DNA of 64,000 nt. Origin: Compostimonas suwonensis. GTDB lineage: Bacteria > Actinomycetota > Actinomycetes > Actinomycetales > Microbacteriaceae. Shown in pieces: positions 8,295 through 18,237 of this stretch; positions within the stretch are counted from its first letter, which is position 1, and each line of letters opens with the position of its first letter. Both the position numbers and the translations under genes were made by a program. The stretch is from assembly GCF_002797855.1 (NCBI RefSeq), contig NZ_PGFB01000002.1:248001-312000 (forward strand). The letters run 5' to 3'. The notes beneath the pieces were generated by a model, which saw nothing but the letters and a program-made list of their open reading frames with translations, had not been told where the DNA came from and did no database searches.

Positions 8295-8405
8295 GCCTGC
8301 ACCTCGACTTCCGCGCGCTCGCTCCACACCTGGCCGAGAACCTGCGCGAAGGTCTGCGCCTCCTGCGCACCCGACACGCCGTACTTGCCGTCGACGACGA
8401 AGAAC
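8164..8405. repeat. 242-bp direct repeat, left copy
   Basis: By eye identical to 10173-10414, at an offset of 2009 bp. A weaker match extends leftwards to about 8151/10160. It contains most of the small cysteine ORF and the last 38 codons of the dsbA-like gene. The two copies lie in the same orientation and bracket 8406-10172, so homologous recombination between them would delete exactly 2009 bp and leave one intact locus. No transposase or inverted terminal repeat is associated. Confidence 0.9.
8291..8405 (-). pseudogene. 3' fragment of the dsbA-like gene
   Basis: Codes the last 38 residues of the protein at 10300-10983 (FFVVDGKYGVSGAQEAQTF onward to VEVQA) without a catalytic site or start. 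The homology stops abruptly at 8405, where sequence from the 3' end of the 5545-6555 gene begins. It is a clear truncated duplicate. Confidence 0.85.
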
Positions 8406-8493
8406 ACGCTCGTACAACCCGCGCGCCATCGCCCAGCTCTCCCCGTGCATGATCGACAAGCCGCACCCCGTGCGCACGCCGAGCGGCATCTGA
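8406..8493 (+). pseudogene. 3' fragment of the nuclease-like gene
   Basis: Matches the last 29 or so codons of the 5545-6555 gene, including the shared ending HPVRTPSG and stop. It differs at about ten positions (for example YNPRAIAQLS against YNQRAIAHVS), so by eye it is near 88% identical, while the adjoining dsbA-like fragment is identical to its source. It has no start. Confidence 0.8.
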
Positions 8494-8641
8494 ATAGCGC
8501 GATTATTGAGGTAGCTGTCACCGAACACACGGGTTGGATTGCGGGGTCGCTGTGAGCAACTACTCCGCCACCACATTACCCCCTAGTTTCCTGGGCGAAC
8601 TGACCCAACGTTGTAGCCGGGTGAACACCAGAGAAAGCATT

Positions 8642-8669
8642 TTGGCCATTGAATTAAGGTACCTAGGTA
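8642..8669 (+). promoter_or_regulatory. Possible promoter for the secreted-protein gene
   Basis: TTGGCC at 8642-8647, a 16-nt spacer and TAGGTA at 8664-8669, in an AT-rich stretch of the 227-nt gap 8496-8722. The rest of that gap shows no gene. A Shine-Dalgarno (AGGGGAG, 8709-8715) precedes the start. The match to consensus is modest. Confidence 0.3.
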
Positions 8670-8722
8670 TGGTTTCGCATTTGAGTCTTGTCATCTTCAA
8701 TAATTTTTAGGGGAGAAAAATT

Positions 8723-9619
8723 TTGTTCCAAAAAAGAGGCTCTACTGGGTTGGGAATACTCACCGCTACGCTGATCGCGCTGGGGAGTTCCACTCCAGCC
8801 ATCGCAGCAACGGACGACACCACCTCTGCAACTTTGCAACAGTTTGACCTGCTCACCACCGCTTCCACAGCCAACACGGAATCCAGTGAGATCTCTTGGA
8901 GCTCGCTGAGCGTTGAAGCGGGACTGACTGTCGAGACCTCGGTCGGAACAGTGTCAGTTTCGCCTGTGACCGAATCAGTTCCATCCACGACCGGCAGCGG
9001 GCAGGCGCTGATCTACGACGCTGGGAGCGACTACAGTTTTGCCCTCACAGCGGGACCTGTTGCTCCGGCGAACGCCGGCTATGTGGTTATCGACTCTCCA
9101 TCTGCACCGAATACATACGCATTCGAGATTCAAGCTGATGGCTTGCCTGCAACGCTTACTCCAACCGACGGAGATCGGATTCTGGTGAAGAATTCTCGCG
9201 GTCAAACGCTCAACGTCGTGGGGGCCGCCTGGGCGCGAGACGCCGAGGGTGTTTCGCTTCCGTCCTGGTACTCGATCGAGGGCAACATATTGACTCAGCA
9301 TGTGGATCACAGCGAGGCCGCATACCCGGTGGTGGCGGATCCAAGTTTGGAATGCGATGGGCTCTTCTGCACAATTATGTATACGCGTTCAGAGACACAG
9401 CAACTCGCAACATCAACGACGACCGCCGCAACGCTCATCTCAACTGGTTGCACAGCCCTTGGGGGCGTGATTGGCGGGCTTGCTTGTGGAATCGCTGCCT
9501 CGTACATGATCGACTATGCAAATAGCGCGCTCAATGCAGGTAAATGCGTCGGTATCCGCGCGATAATATACATCCCTCAACCGACAACCCATCCCGTGAC
9601 TGAGAACTGCCGATCTTAG
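8723..9619 (+). CDS. Secreted protein, unknown function, lower GC
   Basis: 298 residues starting at TTG 8723 behind AGGGGAG. A signal peptide is visible: basic start, hydrophobic LGILTATLIALG, and cleavage likely after AIA in TPAIAATDD. A Thr/Ser-rich region follows, then a beta-rich middle ending with HVDHSEAAYPVVADPS. VDH..AAYPVVADP is a stretch that recurs in actinobacterial secreted proteins of unknown function. The C-terminal part has cysteines and a Gly/Ala-rich hydrophobic segment (CTALGGVIGGLACGIAASYM). Base composition is lower in GC than the neighbours, which suggests transfer. The next gene codes a small membrane protein 14 nt downstream. A toxin or bacteriocin-like role is speculation. 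Confidence 0.75.
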   Translation: MFQKRGSTGLGILTATLIALGSSTPAIAATDDTTSATLQQFDLLTTASTANTESSEISWSSLSVEAGLTVETSVGTVSVSPVTESVPSTTGSGQALIYDAGSDYSFALTAGPVAPANAGYVVIDSPSAPNTYAFEIQADGLPATLTPTDGDRILVKNSRGQTLNVVGAAWARDAEGVSLPSWYSIEGNILTQHVDHSEAAYPVVADPSLECDGLFCTIMYTRSETQQLATSTTTAATLISTGCTALGGVIGGLACGIAASYMIDYANSALNAGKCVGIRAIIYIPQPTTHPVTENCRS

Positions 9620-9633
9620 TAGGCTGATCTCGT

Positions 9634-10041
9634 ATGGCAGGGATAGAGAACTATTCGCGTCCGATCGTTCCAGAACTTGGAGCACCGTTGACGACAACGA
9701 TGGCGCTTCTGAGTGCTGTGGTTCTGAGCGCGGTAATCTGGCCGCAGGACGAGTTTCCAGCTGCGCTTGGGGCAATCTCGATCGCCTTCGTAATCGTCTT
9801 CGGTTTTGCAATACCACCCTGGAATGCACGAGTTCGCAACAGGCGCGGAAGCCGCTCGAGGTCGCGTCGATTCTCTGCGGCTGTGGTTGCTATGGGAATC
9901 TTGGTTCCCTTGACAGCAATCGTTATCGCCTCTCTCGTTCCGAGTTTGCGGGGTTGGATTGTCGGTTCAGCAGCAGTGGTCAACATCGGACTACTCATCG
10001 GGACAATTATTGCGGCGGCGAAGACTCACGCTATCGACTGA
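9634..10041 (+). CDS. Small four-helix membrane protein
   Basis: 135 residues with four hydrophobic segments: about 22-36 (MALLSAVVLSAVIW), 43-62 (AALGAISIAFVIVFGFAIP), 80-102 (AAVVAMGILVPLTAIVIASLVP) and 108-128 (IVGSAAVVNIGLLIGTIIAA). A basic Arg/Ser loop (NRRGSRSRSRRF) sits between helices 2 and 3. No family is recognised. It follows the secreted-protein gene by 14 nt and shares its lower GC, so the two likely form one acquired operon. A membrane protein beside a secreted one would fit an immunity or export partner, but nothing in the sequence proves this. Confidence 0.7.
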   Translation: MAGIENYSRPIVPELGAPLTTTMALLSAVVLSAVIWPQDEFPAALGAISIAFVIVFGFAIPPWNARVRNRRGSRSRSRRFSAAVVAMGILVPLTAIVIASLVPSLRGWIVGSAAVVNIGLLIGTIIAAAKTHAID

Positions 10042-10056
10042 GCGCTCTATGACGGC

Positions 10057-10090
10057 TGTCCGTCCGGTAGGTTTGCTCCGGTCGGACAGT
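10057..10090. terminator. Hairpin between convergent genes
   Basis: CTGTCCG-T-CCGG, a 10-nt loop, then CCGG-T-CGGACAG: 11 pairs with one internal mismatch. It sits 16 nt after the stop of the membrane-protein gene and downstream of the opposing dsbA-like operon, so it could serve both directions. No poly-U tract follows. A further 9-bp inverted pair (AGGTTTGCT/AGCAAACCT) lies in the same gap. Confidence 0.5.
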
Positions 10091-10156
10091 CGCCAGCGCG
10101 ACGGAGTCGCACCGAAGAGGTAACTCCCGTCGGTGCGGTTACCCGTAGCAAACCTC

Positions 10157-10303
10157 CTATGTGTTCTCGCCAGGCGCGTGGCTCGCCGCGTGCACCGCGT
10201 CCGGGATCGCGCACGAGTCCCCCTCGCAGGCGAAGCCGCCGGCATCGCCGAGCGGGAGCAGACGGATGGGGGTCACAGCGGCGGATGCCGCGACATCCGT
10301 CAT
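10157..10303 (-). CDS. 48-aa protein with CX4C, translationally coupled to dsbA-like gene
   Basis: The ATG at 10303 overlaps the stop of the dsbA-like gene as ATGA, so it is read by the same ribosomes. The product is 48 residues, with an Ile/Leu/Pro-rich first half and cysteines at 26 and 31 (CEGDSC), ending HAPGENT. Codon use is like that of the neighbours. Short cysteine-bearing proteins after a thiol oxidoreductase could be a substrate, a metal ligand or a redox partner, but no family is recognised. The 5' 43 codons are duplicated at 8164-8294. Confidence 0.6.
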   Translation of the reverse strand: MTDVAASAAVTPIRLLPLGDAGGFACEGDSCAIPDAVHAASHAPGENT

Positions 10304-10414
10304 GCCTGCACCTCGACTTCCGCGCGCTCGCTCCACACCTGGCCGAGAACCTGCGCGAAGGTCTGCGCCTCCTGCGCACCCGACACGCCGTACTTGCCGT
10401 CGACGACGAAGAAC
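10173..10414. repeat. 242-bp direct repeat, right copy
   Basis: Partner of 8164-8405 and by eye identical to it. This copy lies inside intact genes: the small cysteine ORF and the 3' end of the dsbA-like gene. It is therefore likely the source, and the left copy the duplicate. Confidence 0.9.
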
Positions 10415-10983
10415 GGAACCCCCTGGATGCCGTACTGCATGGCCTGTGCCTTGTCGGCGTCGACGTCGGCGAGGTAACGGTTGCTCTCGAGAGCCGAGCG
10501 CGCCTCGTCACGGTCGAGGCCGATCTCGGCGGCGAGGTCGACGAGGTCGTCGACGCGGCCGACATGGCGGCCCTCGGTGAAGTAGGCCGAGAACAGGCGC
10601 TCGCCCATCTCGAGCTGCTTGCCCTGCGCTTTCGCGAAGTGCATGAGCTCGTGGGCCTTGATCGTGTTCGTGTGCTTGAGGATGTCGAAGTTGTAGTCGA
10701 GGCCGGTCGCCTCGGCGATCCCGGTCACGCGCGCGAGCATCTGCTGCACCTGGGCCGGGTCCATGCCCTTGTGCCCGGCGAGGAACTCGACCTCGTCGCC
10801 GTCGAAGTCGACGGGTGTGTCGGGAGCCAGCTCGTAGCTGTGGTATTCGACGACCACCTCGGGGGCGGAATCGCCCGCGGCCTCGCTGAACTCCGCTGCG
10901 CCGCGCTCGAACTTGCGTTTGCCGATGAAGCACCACGGGCACGCGATGTCGGACCAGATGTCTACTTTGATGGGTTCGCTCAC
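10300..10983 (-). CDS. DsbA-family oxidoreductase (FrnE-like)
   Basis: 227 residues, with the thioredoxin-fold active site CPWC at C15/C18 (WSDIACPWCFIGKRKFE) directly at the N-terminus and no signal peptide, so cytoplasmic. An alpha-helical insert follows (HTNTIKAHELMHFAKAQGK), then the cis-Pro loop GVPFFVVDGKYGVSGAQ. This is the DsbA/2-hydroxychromene-2-carboxylate isomerase superfamily, FrnE branch, thought to act as a disulfide oxidoreductase or isomerase. GTG 10983 (MSEPIK) is preferred over GTG 10998. The gene lies 38 nt after the oxidoreductase, in the recO-uppS direction. Confidence 0.88.
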   Translation of the reverse strand: MSEPIKVDIWSDIACPWCFIGKRKFERGAAEFSEAAGDSAPEVVVEYHSYELAPDTPVDFDGDEVEFLAGHKGMDPAQVQQMLARVTGIAEATGLDYNFDILKHTNTIKAHELMHFAKAQGKQLEMGERLFSAYFTEGRHVGRVDDLVDLAAEIGLDRDEARSALESNRYLADVDADKAQAMQYGIQGVPFFVVDGKYGVSGAQEAQTFAQVLGQVWSERAEVEVQA

Positions 10984-11021
10984 ATCAACGCCAACCACGC
11001 CTGAGCGAGAGCTATTCCCGC

Positions 11022-12059
11022 CTAGCCGACCGGGCTGAGCTCGTGCGCCTGCTCGAGGATCTCGAGCACCGCGAGGGCGTCCGACGGCTCGACGGGCGTG
11101 GGGCCCTCCCCGCGGATCGCGAGCGCCGCAGCGGCGTAGAACCCCGCGTAATCGCCGCGGGCGGTCGGCACGGCCTCGAGCCGCTCACCGTCGATGCCGA
11201 GCAGGCCCCAGTCTGCGGCATCCGCCTCGCCGAAGCCCGGGTCGGTGGGGCGCGCGCCGAGCTTGAGCGCCGGCTCCTGCGGGTCGAGCCCGTAGACGCG
11301 GTACGCGGCATCGGTGCCGAGCACCCGCAGACGCGGGCCGCTCTGGGCGGCGAGGCGGCTCATGGTCAGGTGCGATCGCACGCCGGAGTGGTGCAGCAGC
11401 GAGAGGAACGCGTCGTCGTCGCTCACGCCCCCCTCTCGCACGATCGTCAGCTCGGCCGCTGTGAGGGTCGCCGGGCCGAAGAGCGTGAGGGCCTGGTCGA
11501 CCAGGTGGCTGCCGAGGTCGAAGGTGATGCCGGCGCCCTGGTCGACGGTCAGGGTGTCCTGCCAGCGCTCGCGCCGCGACGGGCTGAATCGTTCGAAGGT
11601 CGACTCGAAGCGGTGCACGCGACCCAGGCGACCCGACTCGAGAAGCGAGCGCGCCGTCATGAAGTCGCCGTCCCAGCGGCGGTTGTGGAAGACGATGAGC
11701 GGGCGACCGACCGAGAGCGCCTTCTCGACGAGCTCACGGCCCTGGGCGGTGCTCGCGGCGAACGGCTTGTCGACGATGACGGCGGCACCGGCATCCAGCG
11801 CGGCGAGGCCCTGCGCGTAGTGCACGTGAACGGGCGAGGCGAGGACGACGAGGTCGAGCTCGGCGGCGCGGCTCAGGATGTCGTCGGGCGACGGCACGAT
11901 CGAGACCCCCGGGTAGCTCGAGAGCGCCTGCTCACGGCGCTCCCGGTCGCCCGTCGCGATGACCTGGAGGCTGAACCTCGGGTCGGCCGCCACGAAGGGT
12001 GCGTGGAACACACGACCCGAGAGTCCGTATCCGATGATGCCCGTGCGGATCGTGCTCAC
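11022..12059 (-). CDS. Gfo/Idh/MocA-family NAD(P)-dependent oxidoreductase
   Basis: 345 residues. Rossmann fold at the N-terminus (RTGIIGYGLSGRVFHAPF), then LDLVVLASPVHVHYAQGLAALDAGAAVIVDKPFA, which holds the conserved lysine of the EKP-like motif, and a C-terminal alpha/beta domain with GAGITFDLGSHLVDQAL. The substrate is probably a sugar or inositol derivative; this cannot be resolved further. The GTG at 12059 follows GGGAGGGG at a good distance. It starts 43 nt after uppS and may be co-transcribed. Confidence 0.88.
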   Translation of the reverse strand: MSTIRTGIIGYGLSGRVFHAPFVAADPRFSLQVIATGDRERREQALSSYPGVSIVPSPDDILSRAAELDLVVLASPVHVHYAQGLAALDAGAAVIVDKPFAASTAQGRELVEKALSVGRPLIVFHNRRWDGDFMTARSLLESGRLGRVHRFESTFERFSPSRRERWQDTLTVDQGAGITFDLGSHLVDQALTLFGPATLTAAELTIVREGGVSDDDAFLSLLHHSGVRSHLTMSRLAAQSGPRLRVLGTDAAYRVYGLDPQEPALKLGARPTDPGFGEADAADWGLLGIDGERLEAVPTARGDYAGFYAAAALAIRGEGPTPVEPSDALAVLEILEQAHELSPVG

Positions 12060-12102
12060 GCCAACCCCTCCCGGAGCCGCACTGCCCGGCTCCGGTTCGA
12101 TC

Positions 12103-12909
12103 CTAGGGGTTCGCCGGGGCGTCGACCGCTCCCCCGAAACGTCTCGTGCGGCCCGTGTAGTAGTCGATCGCCTGCCACAGCTGCTCGCGTGTGAAATCGG
12201 GCCAGAGGGTGTCGAGGAAGACCATCTCGGCGTACGCGGACTGCCAGAGCAGGAAGTTGCTCGTGCGCTGCTCCCCCGAGCTGCGCACGAAGAGGTCGAC
12301 GTCGGGCATCTGCGGGTCGTAGAGGTGCTTGGCGATGGTCGCGTCGCTGATGCCCGACGGCTTGAGCCGGCCGGCCGCGACATCCTGCGCGATCGCCCGC
12401 ACGGCATCGGTGATCTCGGTGCGGCCGCCGTAGTTGACGCACATCGTGAGGGTCAGCACCGAGTTGTCGCGTGTGAGCTGCTCGGCGTACTGCAGCTCCT
12501 TGATGACCGAGCCCCACAGGCGCGGCTTGCGCCCGGCCCAGCGCACCCGCACCCCCCACTCGTTGAGCTGATCCCGGCGGCGGTGCAGCACCTCCCGGTT
12601 GAATCCCATGAGAAACCTCACCTCGTCGGGCGAGCGCTTCCAGTTCTCGGTCGAGAAGGCGTAGACCGAGAGATGCTTCACACCGATCTGGATGGCCCCG
12701 GCGACGACGTCGAGCAAGGATGCCTCGCCCGCCCGGTGCCCTTCGATGCGGGTGAGCCCGCGGCGGTTCGCCCACCGCCCGTTGCCGTCCATGACGATCG
12801 CGACGTGCGCGGGAACGGACGAGACGGGCACCGGCGGCGGGTACACCCCCGTCCAGTCGATCGGGCGGAAGGGCACCGCGTCGCGGTGCGTGAACGGTTT
12901 GGGCGACAC
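12103..12909 (-). CDS. uppS: Isoprenyl (undecaprenyl) diphosphate synthase
   Basis: Cis-prenyltransferase that elongates farnesyl diphosphate with IPP to the lipid carrier used for cell wall synthesis. 268 residues. The catalytic aspartate is D41 in [42 protein letters not shown] and the C-terminal [21 protein letters not shown] with the IPP-binding arginines are all present. It starts with GTG immediately after the recO stop (no gap), so translation is coupled. The chain length of the product cannot be read from the sequence. Confidence 0.95.
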   Translation of the reverse strand: MSPKPFTHRDAVPFRPIDWTGVYPPPVPVSSVPAHVAIVMDGNGRWANRRGLTRIEGHRAGEASLLDVVAGAIQIGVKHLSVYAFSTENWKRSPDEVRFLMGFNREVLHRRRDQLNEWGVRVRWAGRKPRLWGSVIKELQYAEQLTRDNSVLTLTMCVNYGGRTEITDAVRAIAQDVAAGRLKPSGISDATIAKHLYDPQMPDVDLFVRSSGEQRTSNFLLWQSAYAEMVFLDTLWPDFTREQLWQAIDYYTGRTRRFGGAVDAPANP

Positions 12910-13641
12910 TCAGGAGACCTCTCGGGAGACGTGTTGCAGGGATCGCAGCCCCCGCTCGAGGTGCCACTGGGCGTAGGCGGCGACGATGCCGCTCGCCCGC
13001 GAGCGGGTGCGCTCGTCGGCGGCCTCGGCGACATCCCACTCACCCGCGAGCAGTGCGCCGAGCAGCTCGGCGGTCTCGACGGCGACGTGCGGCGCGCCGA
13101 CGGGAGAGCAGTCGGGGCAGACCATGCCGCCGAGCTGCACCACGACCGTGTCGTGCGGGCCCTCGGCACCGCAGCGCGAGCAGTCGACGAAGCTGGGGGC
13201 CCAGCCGGCGAGCGAGAGCGAGCGGAGCAGATAGGAGTCGAGGATGAGCGAGGGGTTGTGCTCAGCGCGGGCGAGCGAGCGCAGGCCGCCCACGAGCAGC
13301 AGGTACTGCTGCTGCGAGCCCTCCGACTCGGTCACCCGGTCGGCGGTCTCCACCATCGCGTTGGCCGCCGTGTAGCTCGCGTAGTCCGCGGCGATCTGCG
13401 CGCCGTACGAGCCGAGCGTCTCGGCCTGGTTGATCACGTCGAGGCTGCGGCCCTCGTAGAGCTGCAGGTCGGCGACCATAAACGGCTCGAGTCTCGCCCC
13501 GAACTTCGACGCCGTGCGGCGCACGCCCTTCGCGACGGCCCGCACCTTGCCGTGCTGCTTGGTCAGGAGCGTGACGATGCGGTCGGCTTCGCCCAGCTTG
13601 TGGGTTCGCAGCACGACGGCTTCATCACGGTAGAGGGGCAC
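12910..13641 (-). CDS. recO: DNA repair protein RecO
   Basis: 243 residues: an OB-fold N-terminus ([27 protein letters not shown], then [12 protein letters not shown]) and a helical C-terminus with a four-cysteine zinc site (CSRCG and CPDC). RecO loads RecA onto SSB-coated DNA in the RecFOR pathway. It lies directly upstream of uppS and downstream of leuA with an esterase and a channel gene inserted between, close to the usual actinobacterial leuA-recO-uppS order. Confidence 0.93.
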   Translation of the reverse strand: MPLYRDEAVVLRTHKLGEADRIVTLLTKQHGKVRAVAKGVRRTASKFGARLEPFMVADLQLYEGRSLDVINQAETLGSYGAQIAADYASYTAANAMVETADRVTESEGSQQQYLLLVGGLRSLARAEHNPSLILDSYLLRSLSLAGWAPSFVDCSRCGAEGPHDTVVVQLGGMVCPDCSPVGAPHVAVETAELLGALLAGEWDVAEAADERTRSRASGIVAAYAQWHLERGLRSLQHVSREVS

Positions 13642-13758
13642 CCAACGATTATCCCGCGTGCGGCCGGGAAGAGGCCCCGGGACGCCGCGCGCCGCCGATC
13701 GTTCGCTGAGAGCTGCACGTTCCCCGAGCGGTGAAAGCGAATGCGGTCGAGACCGAGC

Positions 13759-15291
13759 TCAGCTGAAGGCGATGACCGTGTCGCCCCAGGCCGCGCGGAT
13801 CGTCGCGTCCGGGTCGTCGGCGAGCTCGTCGTGCTTGCCGATGAGCAGGGTCGCGCGGTCGTCGGCCGTGAACGGGCGCCAGTCGACGAGACCGTCGCCG
13901 TCGGGCGCCTCGCCGTGGATGAACGCGGCCCAGCGCGCCTGCATACGCTGCGACACCTGGTCGGCGTCCTTGCGACCGCCCAGCCGGAAGGTCGGATCCT
14001 TCTTCGAGAGCTCGAAGTTGCCCCACACATAGGCGAGCTCCGTGCCGTGGCTCGCGCCGATCCCCGCGATCGCGAGCATGGGCGTGGTCTGGTCGAAGCG
14101 GTAGAGGTAGACGGGCGCGGTTCGGCTGTGCGCCTCGGCGAGCCAGAGGGTCGGCATGCGGAAGGCGGCGTCACGGGCGATCTCCATGGCAGCGCTGCGA
14201 CGCGGGAAGCCCTTGTAGGCGTCGGTGATGAGCTTCTCGTCGGCTACGAGCCCCGGATGGTCGCTGCCGATCGCCGCGAACATCTCGTTGATGGCCGTGG
14301 CCGTCGTCGGGAAGATCGGCGACTTCATGTAGCGGAAGAGCGCGGCCTCGTCGCGGTTGGTCCCGATCAGAAGGGGCACGGGATGCGCGAGGCCCTTCTG
14401 GAACGCCCCCACGGGATAGTGCGGAAGGATGTCGCCGTCGACGACCGGCGCCATCGCGATCGTTCCCGGGAACCGCGTCGAATGCTGGTTCGTGAGTGCG
14501 GCGGCGGCCTCCACGAGCGGCTTCCACGGCAGCTCGCGGAGGGTCGCGGCATCCTTCGCCTCGACGCCGAGCAGCTCGAGGTACGCCTCGGCCACCTGGG
14601 TGGAGCGCTCGGGCCCGTAGACGGAGGTGGCCGGCGAGCTCTCGGCGATCGCGCGCTGGAAGAGACCGGATGCCGCGGGCGACACCATGAGGCTCGTGAC
14701 GGCCCCGCCGCCGGCGGACTCCCCCGCGATCGTCACCCGCTCCGGATCCCCGCCGAACGCCTCGATCGACTCGCGCACCCAGCGCAGGGCCGCGATCTGA
14801 TCGCGCAGGCCCAGGTTCGTCTCGAACTCGTCTCCCGGCGTCGACAGGCTCGAAAGGTCGAGGAAGCCGAACACGCCCAGACGGTAGTTGAAGGTCACGA
14901 CGATGAGGTCGCCGTGCGTCACGAGCGAGGTCGCGTCGTAGAGGCGCTGCGAGGAGGCGCCCACGAAGTACGCGCCGCCGTGCACCCAGACCATAACGGG
15001 GCGCTTGCGGCCGTCGGGCTCGGGAGCCCAGACGTTGATCGAGAGGCAGTCCTCGTCGACTCCGAGCGCGGGGTCGACGGCCACCGCCGGGTTGGGCAGC
15101 TGCGGCGCCGCGGGGCCGTAGGAGCTCGCGTCGAAGACCTCCGTCCACGGCTCGGGCGGCTGCGGTGACCGGAAGCGCAGAGCACCGGTGGGAGGCGCTG
15201 CATAGGGGATGCCCTTCCACGCGGCGACGCCGTTCGCCAGGGTGCCCCGCACGGGGCCGGAGGGCGTGGAAACGGTCAGGACGTCGGACAC
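13759..15291 (-). CDS. Type-B carboxylesterase
   Basis: 510 residues of the carboxylesterase/lipase alpha-beta hydrolase family. Motifs: GIPYAAPPTGALRF, DEDCLSINVWAP, the oxyanion-hole VWVHGGAYFVG, and the nucleophile S192 in AGESAGGGAV. The histidine is probably in ASHGTELAYVWG. No signal peptide, so cytoplasmic. The GTG at 15291 is chosen because GAGG lies upstream and the sequence before it is not protein-like. Natural substrate unknown. Confidence 0.92.
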   Translation of the reverse strand: MSDVLTVSTPSGPVRGTLANGVAAWKGIPYAAPPTGALRFRSPQPPEPWTEVFDASSYGPAAPQLPNPAVAVDPALGVDEDCLSINVWAPEPDGRKRPVMVWVHGGAYFVGASSQRLYDATSLVTHGDLIVVTFNYRLGVFGFLDLSSLSTPGDEFETNLGLRDQIAALRWVRESIEAFGGDPERVTIAGESAGGGAVTSLMVSPAASGLFQRAIAESSPATSVYGPERSTQVAEAYLELLGVEAKDAATLRELPWKPLVEAAAALTNQHSTRFPGTIAMAPVVDGDILPHYPVGAFQKGLAHPVPLLIGTNRDEAALFRYMKSPIFPTTATAINEMFAAIGSDHPGLVADEKLITDAYKGFPRRSAAMEIARDAAFRMPTLWLAEAHSRTAPVYLYRFDQTTPMLAIAGIGASHGTELAYVWGNFELSKKDPTFRLGGRKDADQVSQRMQARWAAFIHGEAPDGDGLVDWRPFTADDRATLLIGKHDELADDPDATIRAAWGDTVIAFS

Positions 15292-15393
15292 GAGAGGACT
15301 CCTCGGACGCAGCGGTGGGGACGGGAACGAGCCAACCCTAGCGACTGGTGACACACGCGGTCCAACGGCTCCCGGGCGTGATACATATAAGCC

Positions 15394-16062
15394 ATGGGCG
15401 ACACGATTTTCTCGATCCCGCTGTGGGCGGATCTGCTGGCCGTCTCGGTCGGCAGCCTCCAGGGCGCCATGTTCGCGGCCGGGTTCCGCGACCGGCGCCT
15501 CGACCTGCTCGGAGTCGCCATCATCGGTGTCGCGACGGGCCTCGGCGGCGGCTTCCTGCGCGACATCTTCCTCGGGGTTCCGCTCGTCGCGTTCAGCACC
15601 AACTGGTACATCCTCACGGCCGTGCTCGCGGCTCTCGTGGGCATGCTGCTCGAGCGGCTGTTCCGCAAGCTCGACATCGTCATCACGATCCTCGACGCCC
15701 TCACGATCGGCCTCTTCGGCGCGATCGGAACGACGAAGGCGCTGAGTCTCGGGCTGCCCGAGATCCCCGCGATCTTCGTGGGCATGGTCTCGGCCGTCGG
15801 CGGATCGGTGCTGCGCGACATCCTGCTGAACCTGCCCATCGCGCTTATGCACGTCGGCTCGCTCTACGCGGTCGCGGCGGGCGTGGGAACGACCATGCTC
15901 GTGGTGCTGCACCTCGTGGGCCTCAACATCACCGTGGCCGTCGTCGTGTGCGTGATCGTGACGACGGTGATCCGGCTCGGCGCCGTGCGCTACGGCTGGA
16001 GCCTGCCCGAGCAGCGTGCGCTCAGCCGGCCGCGGCTGCGGAGGCACCCGCGGCCGTCGTGA
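15394..16062 (+). CDS. TRIC-type (UPF0126) membrane channel protein
   Basis: 222 residues with seven hydrophobic segments in two repeated halves, each carrying a glycine motif: GVATGLGGGFLRDIFLG and GMVSAVGGSVLRDILLN. This duplicated GGG..RD signature defines the trimeric intracellular cation channel family, in which prokaryotic members conduct monovalent cations. A basic tail ends the protein. ATACATATAAGCC directly upstream leaves only a few nt for a leader, so the mRNA may be leaderless. It converges on leuA. Confidence 0.88.
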   Translation: MGDTIFSIPLWADLLAVSVGSLQGAMFAAGFRDRRLDLLGVAIIGVATGLGGGFLRDIFLGVPLVAFSTNWYILTAVLAALVGMLLERLFRKLDIVITILDALTIGLFGAIGTTKALSLGLPEIPAIFVGMVSAVGGSVLRDILLNLPIALMHVGSLYAVAAGVGTTMLVVLHLVGLNITVAVVVCVIVTTVIRLGAVRYGWSLPEQRALSRPRLRRHPRPS

Positions 16063-16131
16063 GCGGTGTGCTCGCCCGTTCCCCGAGCCGGATCGACCGC
16101 ATCTCAGCTCGAGGGACGAGCGGCGACGAGC

Positions 16132-18020
<1,889 letters not shown>

Positions 18021-18110
18021 AGGAGCAGACCGAAGAACACGACTCCAGGATAGCACCGTTCGCCCTGCCTTCCGGTACCCACCCGTGCCCTCCTCTGCGC
18101 CCCCGCCACC

Positions 18111-18215
18111 CAAAACGACGGAGATCTTCACTCAAAACGACGGAGATTTCCCCGAAAACTGGCGAGTAAGGCCGGTTTGGGGCCCTGGAGGCGGAAATCT
18201 CCGTCGTTTTGAGTG
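18111..18215. repeat. Three-arm intergenic hairpin, element 1
   Basis: Arms 18129-18151 and 18193-18215 are perfect 23-nt inverted repeats (start CACTCAAAACGACGG) around a 41-nt loop. A third, partial arm of 15 nt (CAAAACGACGGAGAT) lies at 18111-18125 and repeats 18133-18147. It lies 22 nt after the permease stop at 18238 and may act as its terminator, though no U-tract is present. Elements at 36423-36508 and 56721-56805 share the design but not the sequence. Confidence 0.8.
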
Positions 18216-18237
18216 GATGAATAAAAAGGGGATGGGG

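Noticed and set aside
8164-10414. Could the direct repeats be an IS or prophage attachment pair?
   Set aside because: They are pieces of host genes, 242 bp long, with no integrase, tRNA target or terminal inverted repeats.
13759-16047. A 762-residue esterase with a long N-terminal extension
   Set aside because: The extension is antisense to the TRIC-type gene and has shadow composition; GTG 15291 gives a normal esterase.
18111-18215. Could the repeated CAAAACGACGGAGAT be a CRISPR or transposon end?
   Set aside because: Only two direct copies and one inverted copy, no regular spacers, no cas or transposase gene nearby.
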